DNA of 51,021 nucleotides from a virus. Each line of letters starts with the position of its first letter. The stretch's first letter is position 1. The notes beneath the pieces were generated by a model. It was not told the origin of the DNA, ran no database searches, and saw only the letters and a program-made list of their open reading frames with translations. Location of the stretch: positions 1 through 51,021 of IMG/VR virus record IMGVR_UViG_3300031857_018292; one strand, given 5' to 3'. This document shows, piece by piece, positions 29,470-35,206 of this stretch. Both the position numbers and the translations under genes were made by a program.

Positions 29470-29589
29470 TTATCGCTTAGGGCAGTCAGGGCAGAGTAGG
29501 TTTCTTACATAATCTCTTGAGCGAATAGAAAACTTTTCTCCGCATAGATAGCAGTTTATCCAAATCATTACTTGCTTTGTTCTTGCCAC
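29470..29589 (-). CDS. Small double Cys-pair zinc protein on the opposite strand
   Basis: A 39-residue frame (start MARTKQVMIWINCYLCGEKF) with CYLC at about residue 13 and CPDC near the end, a classic zinc ribbon or knuckle. AAAGGGAAC precedes the GTG, and TAGGAT/TAGACT -10-like sequences lie about 35 bases further upstream. It is the only gene on this strand between 9 and 33 kb. It is supported by the paired cysteines and the ribosome site. Confidence 0.5.
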   Translation of the reverse strand: MARTKQVMIWINCYLCGEKFSIRSRDYVRNLLCPDCPKR

Positions 29590-29663
29590 TTGAGTTCCCT
29601 TTCTCTTGGCTTGGTATAAGTCTATCCTAGAAACACGCCGAAATAAATATTTAGCGTGGTGTG

Positions 29664-29692
29664 TTGTAAAAGTCAGGTAAGTCGTTTAGAGT
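29664..29692 (+). promoter_or_regulatory. Promoter, CAGG-spacer family
   Basis: TTGTAA at 29664-29669, 17-base spacer with GTCAGGTAAGTCG, TAGAGT at 29687-29692; leader ATCTCACTAGGGAAAGGAGG follows. Confidence 0.75.
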
Positions 29693-29720
29693 TATCTCAC
29701 TAGGGAAAGGAGGGAACCAA

Positions 29721-29945
29721 ATGGGAAAAAGTTTTGCAGGGATAGACGCACCGAAGTATCCAGATATTGAAGTGCAACTTACTGGCGAAGATGGAAACGC
29801 AGTAGCGATTATGGGTCGTGTTTCTAACGCTATGAAGAAGGCAGGAGTTTCTCAAGAAGAAATAAACGCCTATCTTGATGAAAGTATGTCGAGCGATTAC
29901 GACAACTTGCTACGAACTGCCGTGAAGTGGGTTTCAGTATCGTAA
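29721..29945 (+). CDS. Conserved phage hypothetical protein
   Basis: A 74-residue protein. YPDIEVQLTGEDGNAVAIMG and SQEEINAYLDESMSSDYDNL (each up to 20 residues) recall a small conserved phage family of unknown function. GGAGGGAAC lies before the ATG. It occupies a whole cassette with its own promoter and terminator. Confidence 0.65.
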   Translation: MGKSFAGIDAPKYPDIEVQLTGEDGNAVAIMGRVSNAMKKAGVSQEEINAYLDESMSSDYDNLLRTAVKWVSVS

Positions 29946-29960
29946 GGTTCTAAAAGATAA

Positions 29961-29987
29961 GGGGGGCGAAAGCCCCCTTTATTTTTT
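29961..29987 (+). terminator. Terminator with GAAA loop
   Basis: GGGGGC-GAAA-GCCCCC followed by TTTATTTTTT, which runs into an inverted GGGGTAAAA site at 29984-29992. Confidence 0.85.
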
Positions 29988-30068
29988 ACCCCCCTTATCT
30001 ATACCGCAAGAAGCGTTGATAAATTTTCAGAGGTCCTGGACCCGGAAATGAAAACTTTTGGTTCAGAC

Positions 30069-30097
30069 TTGAAAAAGTCAGGGAAGTAGATTATTAT
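30069..30097 (+). promoter_or_regulatory. Promoter giving a leaderless transcript
   Basis: TTGAAA at 30069-30074, 17-base spacer AAGT-CAGGGAAGTAG-AT, TATTAT at 30092-30097. The ATG is at 30104, seven bases beyond the -10, with no room for a ribosome site. Confidence 0.75.
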
Positions 30098-30103
30098 TCA
30101 GGT

Positions 30104-30295
30104 ATGAAGTTCTTACCCGATAGCGCAATACTTGGAACGCTTGGACATATCAAGCACGCTGGCAAGGCACGCCCTAAGAAGCGTATTGCTCGCCGAGTTG
30201 ATACACGCTCCGAGTTTGTAGGTGGTGGCGACTTTAGAAGTCTTGAGCAGTTGCTCGCACTAGCGAAACAACACGCCGAGAAATCAGGGAAGTAG
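30104..30295 (+). CDS. Small basic protein, leaderless
   Basis: A 63-residue basic protein (KARPKKRIARRVDTR). A helical C-terminus (LEQLLALAKQHAEKSGK). No family recognised. The start codon lies at the predicted transcription start. The 3' end of the gene contains a second CAGGGAAGTAG element that forms part of the next promoter. Confidence 0.55.
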   Translation: MKFLPDSAILGTLGHIKHAGKARPKKRIARRVDTRSEFVGGGDFRSLEQLLALAKQHAEKSGK

Positions 30296-30321
30296 AAAAA
30301 AGCAGGGAAGTAAGATAGAGT
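30293..30321 (+). promoter_or_regulatory. Promoter, CAGG-spacer family
   Basis: TAGAGT at 30316-30321 with the 17 bases before it holding AGCAGGGAAGTAAG; the -35 (TAGAAA) is poor. A second CAGGGAAGTAG copy lies 18 bases upstream. Leader ATCTCACTAGGGAAAGGG follows. Confidence 0.55.
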
Positions 30322-30347
30322 TATCTCACTAGGGAAAGGGAAAACAA

Positions 30348-30545
30348 ATGGAAGCAGTATTTACTTGGGTAGAGCGAAAGACTAACTCACGCCTTACACG
30401 CAGAGGTCGCTTGGTTATTGGTTGGGCTATTGCGCTCGCCTTCCTTGTGGCGTTTGGTCTTGCTAACTATGCGACAACACCTGCCGAGTGTCGAGTCGAG
30501 GTCGAGCAGATGTCTAACTTTTGTAAGGAGTTGTTATACCCATGA
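30348..30545 (+). CDS. Small single-span membrane protein
   Basis: A 65-residue protein with a basic N-terminus (RRGRLVIG), a membrane segment at about residues 23-42 (WAIALAFLVAFGLA), and a Cys-containing outer tail. The topology suggests N-in, C-out. No family recognised. Overlaps the next start by 4 bases. Confidence 0.6.
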   Translation: MEAVFTWVERKTNSRLTRRGRLVIGWAIALAFLVAFGLANYATTPAECRVEVEQMSNFCKELLYP

Positions 30546-30760
30546 AAAACGATTTACTAGAAAAAGAGTTGTTAGAGGCATACCGAGTTTATGGGTATGA
30601 GTATGACGAAGAGTTTTACCCCATGTCTATATATAGAAGAGGGGTAAAAACAGAAGTAAAGGTAGATGAAGTTCTTATGGAGATGTTCGTCTATTGGTTG
30701 GACTTGGTAAATGCTAGTGATTTTGGAAATGACGAAGGACTAGAGGGGGTCTTGGTATGA
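30542..30760 (+). CDS. Hypothetical protein carrying the 36-bp palindrome
   Basis: A 72-residue acidic protein. The palindrome at 30614-30649 lies inside the reading frame and is translated as FYPMSIYRRGVKT. It overlaps both neighbours by 4 bases, so translation is coupled. No family recognised. The palindrome in coding sequence is unusual, as the others lie between genes. Confidence 0.55.
   Translation: MKNDLLEKELLEAYRVYGYEYDEEFYPMSIYRRGVKTEVKVDEVLMEMFVYWLDLVNASDFGNDEGLEGVLV
30614..30649. repeat. 36-bp palindrome inside a coding sequence
   Basis: TTTTACCCC, 18 bases with TATATATA, GGGGTAAAA; same 27-base spacing as the intergenic copies. Confidence 0.8.
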
Positions 30761-31224
30761 GCAAGAAAAAGGGAACTACTGCGCCGACATGGACGCCGTT
30801 TGTAGAAGTCGAGGCTATTGGTGGAGAACTTGGCGAACATGAAACAATGTGGCAGAACAGATTTTATGTAGTGATTAGAAAGTATCTTCAGGGAACTCAT
30901 GAAGGGGCTATTCACTTGAGCATTAGACATATCGACAGAAAAGCCATTAGAGATTGGCGACACTTTCAGCGTATCAAAAATGAGCTGGCTGGAAGCGATA
31001 GAGAAGGGCTAGAAATTTTTCCACCAGAAGAATATCTAGTTGATACCGCTAATCAGTATCACTTATTCGTCATGCCAGTTGGGCAGACAACCCCTTTCAC
31101 TTGGAAGAGTCAGGGTCGTATTGTTGGAAATAAGGGAGACGCAGAAGTCATGCGAAAAATGGTGGACTTGGGAGTAAAGCCCGAAGAGACAGTCAATTCA
31201 GTTCAGAGGGAAGTGGAAGCATGA
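30757..31224 (+). CDS. DUF7694 family protein
   Basis: A 155-residue protein. IHLSIRHIDRKAIRDWRHFQ near residue 50, then RIKNELAGSDREGLEIFPPE and LVDTANQYHLFVMP, form the DUF7694 signature found in phages. The family has no known activity; charged HFQRIKNEL-type helices suggest nucleic acid or protein contact. Overlaps neighbours by 4 bases on both sides. Confidence 0.8.
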   Translation: MSKKKGTTAPTWTPFVEVEAIGGELGEHETMWQNRFYVVIRKYLQGTHEGAIHLSIRHIDRKAIRDWRHFQRIKNELAGSDREGLEIFPPEEYLVDTANQYHLFVMPVGQTTPFTWKSQGRIVGNKGDAEVMRKMVDLGVKPEETVNSVQREVEA

Positions 31225-31403
31225 GTGAAGAAGTATTAGACCCTCAAGCAGGGCTAAGTGACGCCGAGTTCGCTTGCCTTTTGATGAGGTCGTGTGCGGT
31301 TCCCGAAAGTGCGCTTGCAGGTGCGTTAGGGCGCTCGCATTATCAAGAGTGTGGATTTTGCCAAGGAACAAAACAAGTAGACCCAAGAAGCATTAGACGA
31401 TGA
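31221..31403 (+). CDS. Hypothetical protein
   Basis: A 60-residue protein. A helical N-terminal part (LSDAEFACLLMRSC) followed by a CGFC motif. Its ATG overlaps the previous stop. No family recognised. Confidence 0.5.
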   Translation: MSEEVLDPQAGLSDAEFACLLMRSCAVPESALAGALGRSHYQECGFCQGTKQVDPRSIRR

Positions 31404-31427
31404 GCATATATAGAAGGGGGGTAAAAA

Positions 31428-31607
31428 ATGTACTTTGATACTGGAATGATTATTGGAACCACGATTGCGCTCGCTGGATCCATTTTCGTAATGGTTGTAG
31501 GACTGCGCCGAACAATGGAACTAGAGCGAGTGATTAGGATAAAGAACAGACGCATTATCGAACTGGAAGCAGAACTAGACAAAAACAAGAGAAAGGCAAG
31601 GGCTTAG
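31428..31607 (+). CDS. Small membrane protein with coiled-coil tail
   Basis: A 59-residue frame. Residues 6-26 form a membrane segment (GMIIGTTIALAGSIFVMVVG, 20 residues) followed by a charged helix (IKNRRIIELEAELDKNKRK). The GGGGTAAAA site ends two bases before the ATG. Four bases separate it from the HTH gene. It may be a spanin or holin accessory, given the nearby lysis genes, but this is speculation. Confidence 0.6.
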   Translation: MYFDTGMIIGTTIALAGSIFVMVVGLRRTMELERVIRIKNRRIIELEAELDKNKRKARA

Positions 31608-31610
31608 GTC

Positions 31611-31817
31611 GTGAAGGTTGCGAAGATTGCAGATGAGGCTATCAAGCTTTATCAAGAAGGATTGGCTATTGAGACAGTTGCCGAAGAACTTGGGGTTTCT
31701 TACCGAACTGCAAGAAAGGCAATAAATCTCAATGGTGCAATAACAAGAGACCCCTCAACAAGGGTCAAGGGTCGAACAGACCCTAGAGGTGGAAAGAAGG
31801 TAACGAAGAAAAGATGA
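31611..31817 (+). CDS. Small helix-turn-helix DNA-binding protein
   Basis: A 68-residue protein starting at GTG. ADEAIKLYQEGLAIETVAEE followed by LGVSYRTARKAIN is a resolvase/Hin-like or Xre-free HTH with the recognition helix at SYRTARKAI. A basic tail (VKGRTDPRGGKKVTKKR) follows. It is a candidate for the protein binding one of this region's dispersed motifs, which is inference. The start lies 4 bases after the previous stop, and its own stop overlaps the next ATG. Confidence 0.7.
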   Translation: MKVAKIADEAIKLYQEGLAIETVAEELGVSYRTARKAINLNGAITRDPSTRVKGRTDPRGGKKVTKKR

Positions 31818-31969
31818 AACTAGAAAACATAGTTTGGACTGCGGTGATAGCCCTAGTCATGGGTCTAGCAACCATAGTCTCTGCCGTTTATGGAGACTTG
31901 GTCTATACGACTGGCTTTGGGTTGTGTGCCGTGACATCAGCCCTACTTTCTTCAAGAGAAAGACGCTAG
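31814..31969 (+). CDS. Two-span membrane protein, possible holin
   Basis: A 51-residue frame with hydrophobic segments at about residues 7-25 (WTAVIALVMGLATIVSAV) and 31-46 (YTTGFGLCAVTSALL), then a basic end SSRERR. Small size, two spans and position 300 bases before the endolysin gene fit a holin. It overlaps the HTH gene stop as ATGA. Confidence 0.55.
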   Translation: MKLENIVWTAVIALVMGLATIVSAVYGDLVYTTGFGLCAVTSALLSSRERR

Positions 31970-31971
31970 AG

Positions 31972-32020
31972 GTTGCATTATAGAGAAGTGGGGTAAAAGC
32001 CACTTCTCTGCAACTTTTTT
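31972..32020 (+). terminator. Strong terminator with GGGGTAAAA in its loop
   Basis: GTTGC...AGAGAAGTGG pairs with CCACTTCTCT...GCAAC, followed by TTTTTT. The 8-base loop carries most of a GGGGTAAAA copy (31990-31998). Confidence 0.9.
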
Positions 32021-32106
32021 GAGGCATTTTAGGTTTTTGAGCGTTTAGCCTAAGAATCCATGATTTTGTGCGTAAAAAATTTTTTCAGACACACGCTTAG
32101 GGCGAC

Positions 32107-32136
32107 TTGACTACTGGACTTCCCTGCATTTATGCT
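32107..32136 (+). promoter_or_regulatory. Lysis gene promoter with inverted element
   Basis: TTGACT at 32107-32112 and TATGCT at 32131-32136 (18-base spacer). The spacer contains ACTTCCCTGCA, the reverse complement of the CAGGGAAGT element. Confidence 0.6.
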
Positions 32137-32279
32137 AAGGTTGTAATCAAGTAAGACCCAAGTGACACAAGGAGATATACGAATTAGACACTTGAAGTAA
32201 GGCTATCCCCAAGAGGCGATGGTCGTAGGTTGGCTAAGTCAGCAACCTTGTCCCTGTACCCTAACAAAGGAAAAACCGA
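32137..32279 (+). other. Long untranslated leader of the lysis genes
   Basis: About 140 bases before the endolysin ATG contain two hairpins: CAAGTG...CACTTG near 32160-32195, and AGGTTG...CAACCT near 32228-32249. Neither has a T tract. It could control lysis timing; there is no gene here. Confidence 0.45.
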
Positions 32280-32903
32280 ATGAACTATTCTCCAAAGCAA
32301 AAAGCGGAGAACCTGCTGGCTATCATATCTATGATGATAGTGTTCAGTTCAGGTGCGGTTGCTTTAGCAGTAGAGAAAGAACAAGAGGTTGTCGCAACAG
32401 AGCAAGTGGCAACTAGAAACATATCAGCGCTTCAGGCGCTCGCAGGAGAAAAGAAGGAAGTCGAGAAGAAGCCAAAGCTTCGTCCACTTTCTTACTTTGA
32501 AAACAAGACAAGTCTTACCGATAAAGAGTTGGTAGAACTTTTGCAGGTTGTTGGCTTTACAGGTCAAGAACTGAAGGAAGCATGGGCTATCGCCAAGAAA
32601 GAAAGTAATGGCAGACCTTTGGCTTTCAATGGCAATAAACTAACTGGAGACAACTCATACGGAATCTTCCAAATCAACATGATAAATACTTTGGGAGAAG
32701 ACCGAAGAGAGAAGTTTGACCTAGACCATAATGCCGACCTATTCAACCCCGTGACTAATGTGGAGATTGCTTTCCATATGAGCAATGGTGGAGAGAACTG
32801 GAGCTCATGGCATATAGGCAAAGACGCTTATACTAGTACTAGTGGAAAGCACTTCGCTAAGTTCAAAGAATGGCTGGCTAAGTTTCCCGGAGAGGTAAAG
32901 TAA
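32280..32903 (+). CDS. Endolysin-type lytic transglycosylase
   Basis: A 207-residue protein. Residues 12-32 form a signal or anchor segment (LLAIISMMIVFSSGAVALAV). The catalytic domain has AWAIAKKESNGRPLAFNG near residue 100, where the Glu of KES is the SLT catalytic residue, then GDNSYGIFQINMI, the SLT GLMQ-like motif. It cleaves peptidoglycan glycan strands. It lacks its own cell-wall binding domain, but the next gene encodes one. AAAGGAAAAA precedes the ATG. The stop overlaps the next ATG. Confidence 0.82.
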   Translation: MNYSPKQKAENLLAIISMMIVFSSGAVALAVEKEQEVVATEQVATRNISALQALAGEKKEVEKKPKLRPLSYFENKTSLTDKELVELLQVVGFTGQELKEAWAIAKKESNGRPLAFNGNKLTGDNSYGIFQINMINTLGEDRREKFDLDHNADLFNPVTNVEIAFHMSNGGENWSSWHIGKDAYTSTSGKHFAKFKEWLAKFPGEVK

Positions 32904-33319
32904 TGAGCGAGCAAGAAGAGTTGAAACCTATGCTTGGTTCACTAGAGCCAGTAGTTGCTAGCCCTGCCCCAGTTGCAGAGCCAGTAGTTATGGTGAAGGA
33001 AGAGCCAAAGAAGGAAGAGCCAAAGAAAGAAAGCAAAGCCCCGAAGTTGAACACCGAAGGCGACAAGATCGTTTTCATGTCTGCTTTGAAGGTTGGTGCT
33101 TATGAAGGTAACTCCGAAAGTGTAAAGACAGTTCAACTCCGTTTAGTTGAACTTGGCTTCGATACTTGCATGAACGACAAGTTTGGTCGTTTGGGAAGTG
33201 GAGCAGTAGAAGCGATAAACGCTTACAGAAAATCAAAAGGTCTTTTAGAGAATGGCGCTTTTGATGAAGAAGTCTTGGCACATTTATTTGCTGGCACTAA
33301 TGTAGGTGTCAAGCACTAA
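32903..33319 (+). CDS. Peptidoglycan-binding domain protein
   Basis: A 138-residue protein. The N-terminal half is a Pro/Glu/Lys-rich linker (VKEEPKKEEPKKESK). The C-terminal half, VKTVQLRLVELGF...DKFGRLGSGAVEAINAYRKS, is a PG_binding_1 domain (three-helix cell-wall binder). It has no catalytic motif. It overlaps the transglycosylase stop (TAATG), so the pair probably works as a split endolysin. No signal peptide is visible. Confidence 0.82.
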   Translation: MSEQEELKPMLGSLEPVVASPAPVAEPVVMVKEEPKKEEPKKESKAPKLNTEGDKIVFMSALKVGAYEGNSESVKTVQLRLVELGFDTCMNDKFGRLGSGAVEAINAYRKSKGLLENGAFDEEVLAHLFAGTNVGVKH

Positions 33320-33334
33320 AGCATTGCAACAAAA

Positions 33335-33370
33335 AACCCCCTACCTTGCGGTGGGGGGCTTTTTGTTTTT
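33335..33370. terminator. Terminator, probably bidirectional
   Basis: CCCCCTACC-TTGC-GGTGGGGGG, followed on the + strand by CTTTTTGTTTTT; the - strand side has AAAAAA before the stem, so it can also end the convergent - strand gene. Confidence 0.8.
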
Positions 33371-33376
33371 GAAGCT

Positions 33377-33700
33377 TTACCCGTATACAACCTCACCTAG
33401 CACCGCAACTTGAAGAACTGCATCACCGCAAATAGCATCGTATTGGTCGAAGTTGAATAAGTCCATGCTTACTTGGTTATTAGCAATAGGAAGAGCCTTG
33501 CCGAGTTCTTCAATTCCAATAATCTTTTCAGTCTTTTCTTCAGTAACTTCGTCAATAGCAACTAAACGAACTTTGCCGATCTTATCCCAGTCGCCTTCTA
33601 GATATTCGATTTCGTTCCAATGAGTTCCGAAAGTTTCAAAAGCAGAACCGAACACCGCTTCCCAAAGTTCTTGTTCGTTGATTGTTACTACTATGTCCAT
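33377..33700 (-). CDS. Conserved phage hypothetical protein
   Basis: A 107-residue acidic protein starting MDIVVTINEQELWEAVFGSA. The ending DAICGDAVLQVAVLGEVVYG and the start recall a conserved phage family without known function. It converges on the lysis genes. Its promoter at 33751-33779 carries the CAGGGAAGTAG element, and the leader has CACTAGGGAG before the ATG. Confidence 0.65.
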   Translation of the reverse strand: MDIVVTINEQELWEAVFGSAFETFGTHWNEIEYLEGDWDKIGKVRLVAIDEVTEEKTEKIIGIEELGKALPIANNQVSMDLFNFDQYDAICGDAVLQVAVLGEVVYG

Positions 33701-33750
33701 TTGATTTCTCCCTAGTGCGGTTGTTTGTTGTTTGTTTACCGCTAGGAAAA

Positions 33751-33779
33751 TAGTAACCTACTTCCCTGCAACTTTGCAA
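33751..33779 (-). promoter_or_regulatory. Promoter, CAGG-spacer family
   Basis: On the - strand: TTGCAA, 17-base spacer AGTTG-CAGGGAAGTAG-G, TTACTA. The opposite strand orientation shows that the family is not confined to + strand cassettes. Confidence 0.7.
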
Positions 33780-33799
33780 GTCCAAATATGCCGTGTCTT

Positions 33800-33831
33800 A
33801 GAAAAGAAAAAACCCCCTATTTCTAGGGGGT
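33800..33831 (-). terminator. Rho-independent terminator
   Basis: On the - strand ACCCCCTA-GAAA-TAGGGGGT followed by TTTTTCTTTTC. It ends the 33852-34100 gene. Confidence 0.85.
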
Positions 33832-33851
33832 CAGTTCTTTGCCGTTGGGAG

Positions 33852-34100
33852 TTAGGCAATAGGTTGCAAGATTCTTGGTAATGCTTTCTCTTCTAAAGTT
33901 CTTGCGGTGTTATCAAGAAAAATCCTATGAAGGATTTCAGTATCAGAGAGTTTGCGGTATGAACTTAGAAACTCTTCATGAACTATTAGTGCGGTGATGT
34001 TTGTTGAACCTTCGATTAGTTCTTTGACACTTGCGGTTGTGTCAACATGGAAGTTATGAGGAAACCCCCCTGCGACTATATGAACTCCATATGAAATCAT
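33852..34100 (-). CDS. Hypothetical protein
   Basis: An 82-residue protein beginning MISYGVHIVAGGFPHNFHVD, with helical C-terminal half (ILHRIFLDNTARTLEEKALP). No family recognised. CTAGGGAGAAAAC precedes the ATG. It has its own promoter and terminator, matching the single-gene cassettes of the + strand. Confidence 0.6.
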   Translation of the reverse strand: MISYGVHIVAGGFPHNFHVDTTASVKELIEGSTNITALIVHEEFLSSYRKLSDTEILHRIFLDNTARTLEEKALPRILQPIA

Positions 34101-34147
34101 TTGTTTTCTCCCTAGTTAGTTAGTTGATCGTTTGACCAACAAGAGAA

Positions 34148-34176
34148 GCATATAATACTTGTCTGCACTTTTGCAA
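34148..34176 (-). promoter_or_regulatory. Promoter, CAGG-spacer family (divergent copy)
   Basis: On the - strand: TTGCAA, then AAGTG-CAGACAAGTA, then ATATGC 17 bases on; TATTAT also lies within the -10 region at shorter spacing. Confidence 0.5.
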
Positions 34177-34550
34177 GTCGTGTCGTAGATTTTTTGTAGG
34201 TGTGTCTAGTTATGACCTTGCATGCTTGTCCTAGATTTTTCTAGGCTTGGCTTGTAAGTTACTAGGCTAAAGCTTTGAGTAACTTACTTGGAAGTAACAA
34301 GTTAGTTTCATAACCTTTTTTAGAAGTCTAAGTTACTCATGAGTAAGTTGTTTTTGTATAAGTTTTTTGTATTTATAAATATTTTTTATAAAAGCCTTAT
34401 ATATTTTTGTTATAAAAATAAATATCTTTTTTATATTTTTTAGAGCAAAAATAAAAACGATCTTTGAAAACATTGCTTACTTTCTTGAAGATTTTTTATT
34501 TATTTTTAGAGCAAAAATGGGGGGTAAAAAAGCATTATATTTTTTAGGAA
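34177..34550. other. AT-rich gene-free region with inverted repeats
   Basis: No gene. GTAAGTTACT pairs with AGTAACTTAC (about 34252-34285), and TTACTCATGAGTAA is a 14-base palindrome near 34334. Between about 34345 and 34470 the sequence is nearly pure A/T. TTTTTAGAGCAAAAAT occurs twice (about 34436 and 34503). A GGGGTAAAA copy lies at 34521-34529. It separates the accessory and structural arms and could be an origin, late control region or packaging-related site. Confidence 0.5.
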
Positions 34551-34555
34551 AAAAG

Positions 34556-34606
34556 CCCCGGAACGATTTTGAAAAGTGCGAAAACATACCGTACCCTTCT
34601 CCGGGG
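34556..34606. other. Long-loop hairpin before the structural genes
   Basis: CCCCGGA at 34556-34562 pairs with TCCGGGG at 34600-34606. The interior contains TTGAAA-17-TACCCT, a possible promoter. No T tract follows. Confidence 0.4.
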
Positions 34607-34708
34607 TCAAAAGCAAAATATGGAAAGGTTCATATTTTTGCTTGCATCGTACAAGATTAAGGGTCCTTCTTTAAATTCACCTTCTTTATACTCCCGTACA
34701 ATTGCTTT

Positions 34709-35206
34709 ATGGACAAGCAGCTCAAACTTCCCGTAGACGAGATGCACTACCTCTCTACCCTCACACGAGTTGAGATGGAATCTCGCCTTCGTGCTTTGTG
34801 GAAAGCTGGTTGGTCCTTGGCAATTATTGGAGCGTCTTTTTCTCCCCCTCGCCCCAAGACCACCATCCACTTTTGGGTTAAGCGAGCACAGGATCTCAAG
34901 CTCTCTCGTCCTATCCCATCTCCTGCACCTAAGTCCTTAACCACTTCTGTGCCTACCAAGAATGCTCCTCGCCTTAGATCCATTTCTCCGGGCGTCCCTC
35001 CCGAAATAAGACCCCGTCTGAGGGAGTTATCTGCCCTTTCCAAGCGCTACAGAGCTAAAACACGCCCTGACAGTCCTTTAGCTCAAGCCAATCAAGAGTT
35101 GACCTACCTAGCTCAGCAGTTACGGGCTCGTGGAGTCCCTACAGCCGCTATAGCAGAGGCTGCAGGAGTTACCTATCGTGCTATGGCAAGGCGTTTGAGT
35201 CAATGA
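34709..35206 (+). CDS. HTH DNA-binding protein at the head of the structural genes
   Basis: A 165-residue basic protein with two HTH-like segments. Residues about 25-55 read LRALWKAGWSLAIIGASFSP then a second helix. The C-terminus reads LAQQLRARGVPTAAIAEAAG followed by VTYRAMARRLSQ, a clear HTH. Its place just before the portal region suggests a terminase small subunit or late regulator; neither can be fixed. TATACT at about 34686 may be its promoter -10. Confidence 0.6.
   Translation: MDKQLKLPVDEMHYLSTLTRVEMESRLRALWKAGWSLAIIGASFSPPRPKTTIHFWVKRAQDLKLSRPIPSPAPKSLTTSVPTKNAPRLRSISPGVPPEIRPRLRELSALSKRYRAKTRPDSPLAQANQELTYLAQQLRARGVPTAAIAEAAGVTYRAMARRLSQ

Larger units (their letters stand above)
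9794..34529. repeat. Dispersed GGGGTAAAA motif family (32 exact copies)
   Basis: Exact copies on the + strand start at 9794, 12444, 12480, 14407, 16763, 16789, 21000, 21892, 22394, 24209, 25323, 25617, 26203, 26986, 27653, 27967, 28574, 30641, 31418, 31990 and 34521. Exact inverted copies start at 12065, 12113, 17319, 18970, 21024, 23880, 24677, 25296, 29453, 29984 and 30614. Variants with one mismatch lie at 25590 and 26959. Most lie between genes, often with TATATA 5' of the G run. None was seen before 9.7 kb or after 34.6 kb. Counts were made by hand. Confidence 0.85.

Noticed and set aside
21892-31426. GGGGTAAAA as nothing more than a ribosome site
   Set aside because: Many copies are inverted, far from starts, in a terminator loop or in fixed-spacing palindromes, so that cannot be the whole role, though some copies may also serve as ribosome sites.
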